Both the position numbers and the translations under genes were made by a program. A stretch of DNA of 61,639 nucleotides, taken from Thermomicrobium sp. (lineage in GTDB: Bacteria; Chloroflexota; Chloroflexia; Thermomicrobiales; Thermomicrobiaceae). How positions within the stretch are numbered: position 1 is the first letter of the stretch; each line of letters opens with the position of its first letter. A model generated the notes under the pieces. It was not told the DNA's origin and searched no databases. It worked only from the letters and a program-made list of their open reading frames with translations. The stretch covers positions 1-61,639 of the forward strand of contig JANXBE010000004.1 of NCBI GenBank assembly GCA_025060175.1. Direction: 5' to 3'. Shown one piece after another: positions 47,135 through 55,825 of this stretch.

Positions 47135-48097
47135 ATGCGGAGAGCCTTGATCACCGGTGCCTCTGGATTCGCTGGCGGTCATCTGGCAGCGCGGCTCGCG
47201 GCGAGTGGACAGTGGGAGGTGATCGGGCTCTCGGCCCGTCCGAATGTCCCTTCGCCGCATCTAGCGCATCACCTCGTCTGTGATCTGCTGAATGGAGAAC
47301 TCGTTCGCCGCACGATCACTCACTGGCGTCCGGACGTGATCTTCCACTTGGCCGCGGTCAGCTATGTGCCGCGGTCGTTCCAGGATCCGGTCGGGACGAT
47401 CGCGAACAATATGATCGGTCAGGTGCACGTGCTGGAGGCGGCGCGGACGCTCGATCCGCCTCCGATCGTCCTCGTGGTTAGCTCGTCCGATGCCTATGGG
47501 CTCGTTCACCCGCAGGAACTTCCTGTCACCGAGGCGCAACCGTTCCGCCCTCTGAGTCCCTACGGCGTCAGCAAGGCAGGCCAGGACTTGCTCGGTTTTC
47601 AGTACTATGCAACGTACGGCGTGCCTGTCGTCCGCGTCCGACCGTTCACGCACATCGGACCCGGGCAGAGCGATCGGTTCTCGATTTCCGGTTTCGCCCG
47701 GCAGATCGCTGAAGCGGAGCTGGGTATGGCTCCGCCCGTTCTGTTGGTCGGTGATCTCGAGGTCGAGCGCGATCTCCTGGACGTACGAGATGTCGTACGG
47801 GCGTACGAATTGCTGGCAGAGCGCCGCTTTGCCGGGCACGTCTTCAATGTCGCGAGTGGTCGTTCCTGGCGTCTGTACGACGTGCTGCAGCACTTGCTGG
47901 GGATGACGCGCGTCTCGCTCCGGATCGAGCAGGATCCGGCGCGATTGCGCCCAACCGACGTCCGCGTTCTTTACGGCGATGCGAGTGCGCTGCGGGCTGC
48001 GACGGGGTGGTATCCGGAGATCGCGTTGGAGCGGACGCTTGCTGATCTTCTCGACTACTGGCGACGCAGTTTGCGTCGCCAGCGCATGGACGGCTAG
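47135..48097 (+). CDS. NAD(P)-dependent sugar-nucleotide epimerase/dehydratase
   Basis: 320 residues. ATG 47135 (GGAGTGAG ten bases upstream) is preferred to GTG 47126. Extended SDR: GASGFAGGHLA (NAD site), FHLAAVSYVPRSFQDP, VSSSDAYG, SPYGVSKAGQDLL (YxxxK), VRPFTHIGPGQSDRFSISGFARQI. The layout fits GDP-4-dehydro-6-deoxymannose reductase or GDP-mannose dehydratase-type enzymes. The 3' end carries a strong hairpin. Its placement after metK looks chance or operonic; function in nucleotide-sugar metabolism. Confidence 0.8.
   Translation: MRRALITGASGFAGGHLAARLAASGQWEVIGLSARPNVPSPHLAHHLVCDLLNGELVRRTITHWRPDVIFHLAAVSYVPRSFQDPVGTIANNMIGQVHVLEAARTLDPPPIVLVVSSSDAYGLVHPQELPVTEAQPFRPLSPYGVSKAGQDLLGFQYYATYGVPVVRVRPFTHIGPGQSDRFSISGFARQIAEAELGMAPPVLLVGDLEVERDLLDVRDVVRAYELLAERRFAGHVFNVASGRSWRLYDVLQHLLGMTRVSLRIEQDPARLRPTDVRVLYGDASALRAATGWYPEIALERTLADLLDYWRRSLRRQRMDG
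48058..48082. terminator. Intragenic hairpin at the 3' end of the epimerase gene
   Basis: CTGGCGACGCA (48058-48068), three-base loop, TGCGTCGCCAG (48072-48082): an 11-bp perfect stem, 13 bases before the epimerase stop. The formyltransferase gene converges here with a 4-base overlap, so this is plausibly a bidirectional terminator encoded inside the CDS. Its translated residues (YWRRSLRRQRM) are the C-terminal tail, which would tolerate such a constraint. Confidence 0.45.
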
Positions 48098-48978
48098 AGT
48101 GGTCGGGCAGCCAGGGTGAGGTACCCATCGATGAACGCGAGCGAGACCAGGGGCGTCGTTGACTGTGACGGCAGATTAGGAGTAGGTGTCCAGCCCACAA
48201 GCCGTTGTACCTGCCATCGGCGACCGTCGCGGTCGCGGATCGTCACGGGGTAGGAGAGGGGCAGCACGCCCGCGAGAAAATGCACCGTGCGCCAACAGGG
48301 CCACTCCCAATCGACCAGCATGTCCTCTGGGCCCGGCAAGCGCGCCCATTCGCGGGAGACGTGGCGGGCGTTACGCGGAGAGCGTTCCCGGTGCCCGTCG
48401 AGGAACTGGAGGAAGAGGTTGACACCGTACCAGGTGAGCCATGCCTCCAACCGATCGCCTGGAAAGGCGAGTGGGAGATCACAGGCGGCTCGTCCCACCA
48501 CCGGACCTGCATCGAGTTCGTCAGTGACCTGGTGGAGGGTCACTCCTGTCCGCAGACGACCGTCCCGATACTGCCAGAACAATGGAGCTGGTCCGCGGTA
48601 GTCGGGCAAGAGCGACGGGTGAATGTTGACCATTCCTGAGGGGTAGCGCGAGATCACCGTGTTCGGGATGCGCCAGGGGAAACACGAAACGAGCGCGCGT
48701 TCAGCACCGAGTCGTGGATCGGTGTGCGTGTCGAGGAGCGCCTTGCGGTGAGGAATCCAGATGACCGGGATTCCGGCCTGCTCGGCGATCGGCAGTGGGT
48801 CGGTTGGCCACAGCGCGAGCGGGACGCCTGCTCGCTGCGAAGAGGCTGGAAGCTGTCCGGCGAGGACCAGACAACGTACCGCGACGCCAGCTCTGAGGAG
48901 TGCGGTGACGGTGACCGCGGTTTGACGGCTGCGGCAACCCCACACGGCCAAACCGGTCTCGCGAGAGCCCTTTGACAT
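48094..48978 (-). CDS. Formyltransferase-like protein
   Basis: 294 residues from ATG 48978. Core: MVNIHPSLLPDYRGPAPLFWQYRDG (the N-x-H pair of Fmt/PurN/ArnA), TGVTLHQVTDELDAGPVV (the catalytic Asp). N-terminal LAVWGCRSRQTAVTVTALLRAGVAVRCLVLAGQ is the Rossmann start. The C-terminal part (VDWEWPCWRTVHFLAGVLPLSYP) is like the OB-fold end of methionyl-tRNA formyltransferase relatives. Substrate could be an amino sugar. A genuine fmt cannot be excluded. The start overlaps nothing; YggX-like gene is divergent 59 bases away. Confidence 0.75.
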   Translation of the reverse strand: MSKGSRETGLAVWGCRSRQTAVTVTALLRAGVAVRCLVLAGQLPASSQRAGVPLALWPTDPLPIAEQAGIPVIWIPHRKALLDTHTDPRLGAERALVSCFPWRIPNTVISRYPSGMVNIHPSLLPDYRGPAPLFWQYRDGRLRTGVTLHQVTDELDAGPVVGRAACDLPLAFPGDRLEAWLTWYGVNLFLQFLDGHRERSPRNARHVSREWARLPGPEDMLVDWEWPCWRTVHFLAGVLPLSYPVTIRDRDGRRWQVQRLVGWTPTPNLPSQSTTPLVSLAFIDGYLTLAARPL

Positions 48979-49037
48979 CGCAGCGTCCGATCCGTTACCC
49001 TTGGCCTCAGGTTCTGCGCTCGTTGGGGAACATGGCA

Positions 49038-49346
49038 ATGGTGCGCATGGTGTACTGTGTGAAACTGAAGCGAGAGTTGCCAGGTCTCGATCGACCTCCC
49101 TTTCCCGGATCACTCGGAGAGCGGATCTTCCGCGAGGTCTCCCGAGACGCATGGGAGATGTGGCGTGAGTATCAGACGATCGTCATCAATCACTACGGGC
49201 TCAATCCGGCTGATCCGGAGGACCGGGTGATTTTGCGTCAGCATCTCGAAGCGTTTCTGTTCGGAGACGAGTCTTCGGTACCCGATGAATGGGTTCCACC
49301 GGGCAGCGGACGACCAGTCAAGGGCAGTCCGGCACGCAAGAAGTGA
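49038..49346 (+). CDS. yggX: YggX-like Fe(II) trafficking/oxidative damage protein
   Basis: 102 residues from ATG 49038 (GGGGA eight bases upstream; ATG 49032 is also possible). RMVYCVKLKRELPGLDRPPFPGSLGERIFREVSRDAWEMWREYQTIVINHYGLNPADPEDRVILRQHLEAFLF matches YggX: conserved Cys7, RE(L/A)xGL, PG.LGxRIY.x(V/I)SxxAWxxW, and INEy..LN. In Proteobacteria it protects Fe-S clusters. Divergent from the formyltransferase gene, convergent with the ATP-grasp gene (8 bases apart). Confidence 0.88.
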   Translation: MVRMVYCVKLKRELPGLDRPPFPGSLGERIFREVSRDAWEMWREYQTIVINHYGLNPADPEDRVILRQHLEAFLFGDESSVPDEWVPPGSGRPVKGSPARKK

Positions 49347-49354
49347 TCTCCCGC

Positions 49355-50614
49355 TCACCGGAGCGTGCTCTGGAGAGGAAGGTCAGGCACCAGACGGATG
49401 CGTAGGTGGGCGTGCGCTGTCCGCAAGGCATTCTCGACCGTTCGGGGATCGTCGCCACGAGCGAAAATGAAGCCGAGGTAGCTCGCTCCCTCCGGTAACG
49501 GAAGCACGAGCTGGTTTCTCCGCACGGTCAATTCGATTCCGATGATCCCCGGAACACGGAGGGCATGCTCGAGGCCATCGACACCGCGGAAGATGCCTCG
49601 ACCGGGGATGGGGATCATCATGACCCCCACCGCGTCTGGACGGCGCTGCAGCGAATCGATCGGATCTCCCACGGCTTGGGCCAGGATGATTTCCTCCAGA
49701 CTGCGCCCGGTTCCGAACTCGAGAATACGGGAACAGAGTCCGCCGATCGACCGACCAGCGACTTCGATGACCCAGACGCCTGCATCGTTGACGCGCAACT
49801 CGGCGTGTACCGGTCCAGTGTGGAGACCGAGCGCGCGTGCGGCTCGCTCGGTCACGGCGCGGATCGCTTCCTGCGTCGCGGATGGTAACCGCGAGGGGGT
49901 GACATAGATCGTCTCCTCGAAGAAGGGCCCGTCCAACGGGTCTGGTTTGTCGAACAAGGCGAGAGGGACCAACGTACCATTGTCGAGCATGCCTTCCAAG
50001 GCCACTTCGAAGCCTGGGACGAACGGTTCGACAAGCAGCACTGCGTCCTCGAGTCGCGTGCCGTCGCTCGCGAGGATCGCTCGCACGCGTTCGAACGCCA
50101 GCGCGAGACTGGCGGGATCGTCGGCCCGGATGACGCCACGACTCCCGGTAAGCCGGGTGGGCTTGACGACACAAGGGAAGGTCACACCACGAGCGAGGTG
50201 CGCAGGGGAGGAGAGCGCAGGCACGGCGAGTGCCTGCGGGGATGGTACCGAAGCTGCGGCGAACCGTTGGCGCATGATCCATTTGTCGCGAGCGGCTACC
50301 GCTGCGTCAGGCTCGTTGCTCGGGAGCCCGAGTCGTCGCGAGAGCGCCGCAGCGAGAATCGTTCCGGCATCGTCGACCGGCACCACGGCACGAACAGGAC
50401 ACGACTGCACGAGTTCTGCGAGTGCTTCGACCGCCCGTTCGGGGCGACTGAAATCGACCCCGTACCGCTGTCCCCACAGCTGGCGCAAGGGTTCAGGCGT
50501 GTCCTCGACGAGCAGGACCTCGATACCGAGTCGCTCCGCGGCGGTGAGGAAAGCGGCAGTCCGATAACTCGTCGGAGTCGTCAACAGGAGTACCCGTCGG
50601 GAAACATCCAGCAT
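49355..50614 (-). CDS. ATP-grasp ligase-like protein
   Basis: 419 residues. N-domain: RRVLLLTTPTSYRTAAFLTAAERLGIEVLLVED. ATP-grasp core: FPCVVKPTRLTGSRGVIRADD, LLVEPFVPGFEVALEGMLDNG, VIEVAGRSIGGLCSRILEFGTGRSLEE and AELRVNDAGVWVIEVAGR. The final 90 residues (VGVMMIPIPGRGIFRGVDGLEHALRVPGI) look like the biotin-carboxylase-type C-terminal domain of carboxylate-amine ligases. Such proteins form amide or peptide bonds; the substrate is unknown. Confidence 0.8.
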   Translation of the reverse strand: MLDVSRRVLLLTTPTSYRTAAFLTAAERLGIEVLLVEDTPEPLRQLWGQRYGVDFSRPERAVEALAELVQSCPVRAVVPVDDAGTILAAALSRRLGLPSNEPDAAVAARDKWIMRQRFAAASVPSPQALAVPALSSPAHLARGVTFPCVVKPTRLTGSRGVIRADDPASLALAFERVRAILASDGTRLEDAVLLVEPFVPGFEVALEGMLDNGTLVPLALFDKPDPLDGPFFEETIYVTPSRLPSATQEAIRAVTERAARALGLHTGPVHAELRVNDAGVWVIEVAGRSIGGLCSRILEFGTGRSLEEIILAQAVGDPIDSLQRRPDAVGVMMIPIPGRGIFRGVDGLEHALRVPGIIGIELTVRRNQLVLPLPEGASYLGFIFARGDDPRTVENALRTAHAHLRIRLVPDLPLQSTLR

Positions 50615-51082
50615 CGTTCGTCACCTCGGCTGTGGTCGTTTCCCCGACAGGAGAGTGTAGCCCGCTAGGCTCCTTCGTTGCGAACCGTGACGAGCGATCG
50701 GAAGTACCCTCGTGCGAGTCGTCGCTCGCCTGTCACGGTTCTCCCGGTTCTCGCTGCCCCGTAGCACCGTAGCAAGTCGATCGTCATGCCGGCGCCGCAG
50801 TGTACCTCCTCATACTCACCGGCGTACCGTGTGCCCCCGCGCCATCGACTTCGGATCATGGGTCGCACACTCGTTCCGGCAACGAACGGTGTACCGGTCG
50901 ACCAAGACGACGTAACGGCTGCCTCTGTCAACCAGCTGTCCAGCACGCGGTGCGGAGCGTTCGTGATCGCTCGAGCAGCCGGTTCTAGCGACCGTCGGCT
51001 CCGTGTCCGCGGGCACCGGAACCAGCCGTCTCGGCAGTATGCGTCGAGCCCGAGCGCGCTCCACCGAACAACCCGATGTGGC
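50615..51082. other. Intergenic region between ATP-grasp and uxuA genes
   Basis: 468 bases. No recognisable protein; frames on both strands are Arg/Ser-rich. I see no RNA gene, repeat or strong hairpin. It could hold the ATP-grasp promoter. Confidence 0.45.
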
Positions 51083-52138
51083 TCAGACCGACGAGGAGTG
51101 TCGTCCACTCGTTTTGAAGACGGCCTCGCGTAGTCCCTTCATGTACCCGATGGCGAACAGCCGACCAAGCATCATGTAGCCGGGCTCGGTATTCGGCTCC
51201 CCTTCCATCGTCGGCACGTGATCAGGCCGCATGACGCCACGGAAATCGATCTCGTAATAGGCCTTCATCGCCGCGTACATGTCGGTCTGACCGTCATCGT
51301 GGAACGTTTCGACGAATCGGGTCGGCTGGCCCTGGACATCGCGGAAGTGCACGAAAGCGATCTTCTGTTGCTTCCCGAAGTGGTGGATCCATCGAATCAC
51401 GTCGACGCCCATGGTCGAAACGGTTCCCTGACAGAACGTCAGCGCGTGCATCGGACTCGGATAGAGATCGAGCGCCCGTTGCAAAGCCTCTGGCGTGATG
51501 AGGATGCGAGCGATGCCTCGCAACGAGGGAACCGGCGGATCGTCGGGATGGAGAGCGAGCTGTACCCCTGCTTCTTCGGCGACGGGAACGACGGCTCGGA
51601 GGAAATACTCGAGATTCTCCCAGAGGCGCTCAGCCGAGACCTCTCCGTATTCGGTCGGTCCGGCACGTTCCATGAGTTCATGGTCGTAGCTCGTGGTGAG
51701 TGCACCACCCCGGGTCGGAGTCGTCACTGACGTTCTTGCCCAGTTGATGACGGCCATCCAGTTCCAACACCAAACCGGGATACCGAGCTTACCCATATTG
51801 CGGATCAACGTGATGACCCACTCGATTTCCTCATCGCGGCCATCGAGACCCAAACGTGCGCGGTGCATCGGTGGCGAGGCTTCGATGACCGCGACGGTGA
51901 TTCCAGCCTCACGGAAACGTTGCACCATGAGCAGGAGCGGCATGAAGTCCCAGGGGCGATGTTCCGGTGGGGGCACTTCACGGGGGAACACCGGCTGTGG
52001 AATGCCAGGTGGGCTGTATGCCTGATGTCCACCCAGCACGTGGAAGGGCAGGGTCGTCACGGCGTGCGTCACACCGAGCTGGAGGGCGAGCTTCCAACGC
52101 TCGTTCGGCCACGGCGGGAGGATCAATGCCAAGTCCAT
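51083..52138 (-). CDS. uxuA: Mannonate dehydratase
   Basis: 351 residues, ATG after GGAGGAACG. IEASPPMHRARLGLDGRDEEIEWVITLIRNMGKLGIPVWCWNWMA, LALHPDDPPVPSLRGIARILITPEALQRAL, LTFCQGTVSTMGVDV, VHFRDVQGQPTRFVETFHDDGQTDMYAAMKAYYEIDFRGVMRPDHVPTM are the UxuA blocks; the His of HPDDPP, the Cys of FCQGT, the His of VHFRD and the Asp of RPDH are the metal ligands. It dehydrates D-mannonate to 2-keto-3-deoxygluconate in uronate catabolism. Divergent from an SDR that could be its partner. Confidence 0.93.
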   Translation of the reverse strand: MDLALILPPWPNERWKLALQLGVTHAVTTLPFHVLGGHQAYSPPGIPQPVFPREVPPPEHRPWDFMPLLLMVQRFREAGITVAVIEASPPMHRARLGLDGRDEEIEWVITLIRNMGKLGIPVWCWNWMAVINWARTSVTTPTRGGALTTSYDHELMERAGPTEYGEVSAERLWENLEYFLRAVVPVAEEAGVQLALHPDDPPVPSLRGIARILITPEALQRALDLYPSPMHALTFCQGTVSTMGVDVIRWIHHFGKQQKIAFVHFRDVQGQPTRFVETFHDDGQTDMYAAMKAYYEIDFRGVMRPDHVPTMEGEPNTEPGYMMLGRLFAIGYMKGLREAVFKTSGRHSSSV

Positions 52139-52489
52139 CGTTCCTCCGATCTTGGTCGAGCACTCATCTTATCAGAGTATCGCAGTAGAAGCAGGTCGAG
52201 TGCGGAAGTGGAAACCGCTGGCGCGGTCATGCGCCGAGCGATCGAGCCCGAGTCGACTCGCACGTGGTGTGTACGACGCGCGCGTGAGCGGGATTTCACG
52301 CTCGTGCAAGCGTTCGCCCTGTCGGTGTGGTCGGACGGAGTGCGGTTCGAGCGACAGTTGGCGAGTGAGCACCTCGGTTGGGGGGCCGACACGGCGGTCT
52401 CCGATGGGCAGCTCGCGACGCTGCGCATGGCACGCTTGTGGCGATGCTGTCTTCGTCAGCGTGGATCCGTGGAGACGGAGGGTGGACAG
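52139..52489. other. Divergent region between uxuA and the SDR gene
   Basis: 351 bases. A frame of the SDR stays open upstream of GTG 52490 but lacks a ribosome site and shows no conserved sequence. GATAAGAT-like sequence near 52165-52175 could be the -10 of uxuA on the minus strand. No other feature. Confidence 0.4.
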
Positions 52490-53275
52490 GTGGGACGCTT
52501 GGACGGACGCTGTGCTCTCGTGACGGGCGCAGGGATGGGCATCGGCCGTGGGATCGCGTTGGCATTGGCTGACGAGGGAGCGGCGGTCGCACTCCACTAC
52601 GCACAGAGCCGAGAAGGGGCTGAAGCGGCTGCCGCTGCGATCGAGCGGAACGGTGGTCGCGCTGTCGTCGTGCATGGCGATCTCCGGTCGGTCAGCGAGT
52701 GTCGTCGGATCGTGGATGACGCAGCTCGAGCGCTGGGTGGACTCGATATTCTCGTGAACAACGCAGGAGTGACGCGAGCCCGACCGTTCCAGGAGTTTCC
52801 TGCGGACGTCTACGACGAACTGTTCGAGCTCAATATGCGCGCAGCGTTCTTCTGCTCCCAGCAGGCGGTAGCGTATCTGAGTCAACGCGGTGGGGGCGTG
52901 ATCCTGAACATCACGTCGATCCACGGCGCTGCCGGTTTTCCGCGGCATGCTGCGTACGCGGCGACGAAGGGAGCGCTCATCGCGTTTACACGCTCACTCG
53001 CGATCGAGCTCGCGCCGCTCAAGATCCGCGTCAACGCGATCGGACCGGGGTTGATCGAGGTGCCGCGCTATTTCGCTATCCCAGGCTATACGACCGAGCT
53101 CGGGAACCGCATGGTTCCATGGGGACGAGTCGGAAAGCCGGAGGATGTGGGTCGCGTCGCGGTCTTCCTCGCTTCCGACGATGCCGAGTTCATCACTGGA
53201 CAGATCATCTTCGTTGATGGTGGTACCCAGGCACGGATGGGATTGTGGTGGGAGCAGGGTGACGCAGTGCAGTGA
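52490..53275 (+). CDS. Short-chain dehydrogenase/reductase
   Basis: 261 residues from GTG 52490 (GGAGGGT six to seven bases before). Classical SDR: TGAGMGIGRGIALALADEGA (TGxxxGIG), NNAG in LDILVNNAGVTRA, ITSIHGAAGFPRHAAYAATKGAL (S, Y, K catalytic), VNAIGPGLIEVP, and FLASDDAEFITGQIIFVDGG. SDR UxuB of Bacillus reduces fructuronate to mannonate; next to uxuA this may be its equivalent, but a generic sugar or 3-oxoacyl dehydrogenase is equally possible. Confidence 0.88.
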   Translation: MGRLDGRCALVTGAGMGIGRGIALALADEGAAVALHYAQSREGAEAAAAAIERNGGRAVVVHGDLRSVSECRRIVDDAARALGGLDILVNNAGVTRARPFQEFPADVYDELFELNMRAAFFCSQQAVAYLSQRGGGVILNITSIHGAAGFPRHAAYAATKGALIAFTRSLAIELAPLKIRVNAIGPGLIEVPRYFAIPGYTTELGNRMVPWGRVGKPEDVGRVAVFLASDDAEFITGQIIFVDGGTQARMGLWWEQGDAVQ

Positions 53276-53330
53276 TCCGCGGGGCCGACCAGGTGTGCGA
53301 GATGTCGCGACGGTTGCCGTGTGGTGCACG

Positions 53331-53362
53331 AACGAAGAGAGCGCAGCCTCCGGGCTGCGCTC
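53331..53362 (-). terminator. Rho-independent terminator of tRNA-Asp
   Basis: On the minus strand GAGCGCAGCC (53362-53353), loop CGGA, GGCTGCGCTC (53348-53339), followed by TCTTCGTT. A perfect 10-bp stem with partial U tract, 5 bases after the tRNA 3' end. It may also attenuate transcription from the SDR gene on the + strand. Confidence 0.82.
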
Positions 53363-53366
53363 GCAG

Positions 53367-53440
53367 CGGAAGCGACGGGATTCGAACCCGCGATCTCGGC
53401 CTTGACAGGGCCGCGTGTTAGGCCTCTACACCACGCCTCC
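53367..53440 (-). tRNA. tRNA-Asp (GTC)
   Basis: Minus strand: acceptor GGAGGCG/CGCTTCC (one G-U), D arm GTGTAGAGGCCTAACAC, anticodon loop CTGTCAA (anticodon GTC), T arm GCGGGTTCGAATCCCGT, discriminator G. 74 bases, no encoded CCA. Has its own promoter and terminator. Confidence 0.95.
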
Positions 53441-53456
53441 GCGTTGTCACGCCCGA

Positions 53457-53486
53457 AGTATGACACGGCGACGCCGCTGCTGTCAA
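53457..53486 (-). promoter_or_regulatory. Promoter of tRNA-Asp
   Basis: Minus strand TTGACA (53486-53481), 18-base spacer, CATACT (53462-53457), 16 bases before the tRNA 5' end. Confidence 0.8.
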
Positions 53487-53771
53487 GGGTGCCGGCATGG
53501 CGCACCAGCGCTCGCTCGTCGAGGGTGGTTGGCTCGCCAACAGACTGTCTCATCTGCCGAACGGTCCGCCATCCTCGACCGGCGCAGGCCTCGAGCCACG
53601 CGTGCGCGCGCTGCCGTCGATGAGACGATGCGCTGGGCGGGGCGGACATGGAGCCTGACGTGCGGCGTCGCTGAGCTGCGTGCCGTGCACGGTGCTCGGC
53701 ACTGCGGGAGCGGTCGGCTGCGAACTGCGACAGTCGACCAGTTCTCCGTGTCGTGGCAACCTCACGGGTCT

Positions 53772-55502
53772 TCAGGGGGCGAGCGCTCGCGACGAGCGGC
53801 GAACGCGCTCGAGAATCACTCTTCGCTCGTCTTCCGTCGCGATGCGGGGGCGGTGAAAGTCCTCGATGACGACCGGAACGAGTTCGTACCGGACGAGCGT
53901 CGATCCTCGAAACCAGAGGTGGAGAATGAGCCCTTGTTTGGTTTCCGGAGACCACTCCTGGTCGAAGACGAAGTTGCCTAAGGAATAAAAGATCGGGCAC
54001 CCGCGGTACCATTCGACGCCTTGGACCCAGTGCGGGTGTGAACCGACGACGAGCGTCGCACCGGCGTCGATGGCGAGGCGAGCGACTGCACGTTGGAGTT
54101 CGTTCGGGACCAACGTGTACTCCGTCCCCCAGTGCATGAAGGGAATCACGATGTCGGCGCGCTGTCGGGCGGCGCGCACTGCCTTTTCGACCTGTTCGGG
54201 TCGGAGCGGTGCAGTTCCGGGAGATCGTTCGGTCGCTCCAGACCAGTCGGCCGCAATGCCGTCGAAGCCGAGGAGCGCGACCAGGGCCGTGCCCGCGTGG
54301 AGGAAGACGGGATCGAGGGCCTCCTCCAGGTAGTCGCCGACTCCAAAGGTGCGGATACCGACGCCGTCGAGCGTCCGTCGCGTGTCTTCCAGCGCGAGCC
54401 AACCGAAATCGAGACTGTGGTTGTTGGCGAGACTGACGGCGTCGATGCCGGCCAGCTGTAGCCCCTCGACGGCTCGAGGAAGGGTGAGGAAGCGAAGGGT
54501 GTGCGGGTCGCTCGGCGCCGCGTACCGATCGGTGAGCGCGCATTCGAGGTTCCCGATCGTGAGGTCGGACCACCGCAACTCCTCCGCGACGAGGCGAAAC
54601 GGCGACGCCCAGTCGCTTCTCGTGGACATGATTCGGTGAACGGTCCGACCGAGGATGATGTCGCCGACGAACGTGATCGTGCCGTAGACTGGAGCAGGGA
54701 TCGCTTCCGCTCGTCGTCCGCTTTCTGGAAGAAGCTCGAGGGGACCCTCGACCACGAGCCACTCCACGAGTTCGGGAGCGACCGGTGCTCCTCTTGGCGC
54801 GCGGAAGGGATCCACTCCCTCGATCGCCAGGACGCGCAATCGCGGTTCGACCGCGTGCGGCTCCACGAGTGCGAAGAAGCCCGGCTCGATCGTTCGTCCC
54901 AGCGAGCCGACGTCGCGATAGCGCGCGTGAGGAACAGGCAAGCGAAAGCCGTCGAACTCGAAGGATGCTCGGTGGACGGTCAGGTTCTCGGGATGACCGA
55001 GCGCTCGCCAGTTCTCGATCGCTCCTGCAAGCAATGCGCCTAGTTCCGCTCTGCTCAGACCTGGGGCGAGATTGTCGTGTGAGGTCACGGGAACGAACGA
55101 CCGGCCACCGACCACAGGATGTTCTGGATTGCCATGTGTTGCGAACAGCCGGAACAACCCCTGCCCCGTGGCTGTGCAGACGAGGTCCCAATGGGTGGGG
55201 ATGGAACGACGGAGGCGGGCCACCCAGCGTTCCGCTTGACGATGCAGCGTGGGTGGGAGCGGCGCGATGCTGACGGTCAGACGCGGCCGCACGGCGCGTC
55301 GACGTCGGTGGTCGATCGCTGGGCGCTGGCGAGCGGGGGTGTCGATCGCGCTGTCCTCGAGGCTCGCACCATCCGTTCGTGGCTGTGTCTCCTGACAGGC
55401 GAGGATGGACGATGCCAGCGCAAGGAAGCTGCGGCGTGAGAGGGTGGGGGCGAGCGCAGCGGGGATCCGCCGCGCCGCGGATGGTCGGTAGAAGGACGTC
55501 AC
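53772..55502 (-). CDS. CapA-like (PGA synthesis) metallophosphatase-fold lipoprotein
   Basis: 576 residues. N-terminus has a Tat-type S-R-R-S-F-L motif (R23, R24) and a lipobox LAC (C36), so it is probably exported folded and lipid-anchored. After a low-complexity basic linker (about 50-75) an N-terminal domain of unknown role follows, and the CapA domain starts about 290: TFVGDIILGR, IGNLECALTDR, AVSLANNHSLDFG, MHWGTEYTLVPNELQ, VVGSHPHWVQGVEWYRGCPIFYSLGNFVFDQ. CapA proteins act in poly-gamma-glutamate or polysaccharide export, though some are of unknown function. Isolated from other pgs genes. Confidence 0.85.
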   Translation of the reverse strand: MTSFYRPSAARRIPAALAPTLSRRSFLALASSILACQETQPRTDGASLEDSAIDTPARQRPAIDHRRRRAVRPRLTVSIAPLPPTLHRQAERWVARLRRSIPTHWDLVCTATGQGLFRLFATHGNPEHPVVGGRSFVPVTSHDNLAPGLSRAELGALLAGAIENWRALGHPENLTVHRASFEFDGFRLPVPHARYRDVGSLGRTIEPGFFALVEPHAVEPRLRVLAIEGVDPFRAPRGAPVAPELVEWLVVEGPLELLPESGRRAEAIPAPVYGTITFVGDIILGRTVHRIMSTRSDWASPFRLVAEELRWSDLTIGNLECALTDRYAAPSDPHTLRFLTLPRAVEGLQLAGIDAVSLANNHSLDFGWLALEDTRRTLDGVGIRTFGVGDYLEEALDPVFLHAGTALVALLGFDGIAADWSGATERSPGTAPLRPEQVEKAVRAARQRADIVIPFMHWGTEYTLVPNELQRAVARLAIDAGATLVVGSHPHWVQGVEWYRGCPIFYSLGNFVFDQEWSPETKQGLILHLWFRGSTLVRYELVPVVIEDFHRPRIATEDERRVILERVRRSSRALAP

Positions 55503-55825
55503 CGGGCCGCGTCCTCAGAGTAGAACCACTGGTCGATCGAGTACAGCATACGAGCGATCGGTTTCGGTTGCAACGAAAGGCAGCGGCGCTGCGGAAGGTC
55601 AAGGCCCACCCCCCACGGACGGTTACGTGGGGTGAGGGGAGGAGAAGGCGGGAGCGACAACCATCAGTGCCTCGAGAGCGAGGGGAGCGAGTCCGGTGCC
55701 GCCTCGAACAGGCACGCGGCTGGTCGCTCTGGGGCGGCGGAGAACGGGGAACGTACGTCGTACGCGGGGGGATGCGCGGGACGTGGCGCATCCCCTGTTG
55801 CGCGCTCTGGTTGACGAACCCGATC
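55503..55825. other. Intergenic region between CapA-like gene and dioxygenase gene
   Basis: 323 bases with no gene. Holds a GC hairpin at 55768-55795 (separate entry) and a CCCCACG/CGTGGGG inverted repeat at 55611-55632, eight bases apart. Confidence 0.5.
55768..55795 (-). terminator. Hairpin after the aromatic catabolism cluster
   Basis: GGGGATGCGC (55768-55777), eight-base loop, GCGCATCCCC (55786-55795): 10-bp perfect stem, 31 bases past the dioxygenase stop on the minus strand. No U tract. Probable end of the minus-strand catabolic operon. Confidence 0.6.

Noticed and set aside
50665-51108. Minus-strand ORF of 147 residues after the uxuA gene
   Set aside because: No recognisable motif, overlaps the uxuA end, Arg-rich; likely noise.
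53321-53623. Plus-strand ORF with GFEPAISALTGPRVRPLHHA
   Set aside because: Antisense translation of tRNA-Asp; not a protein.
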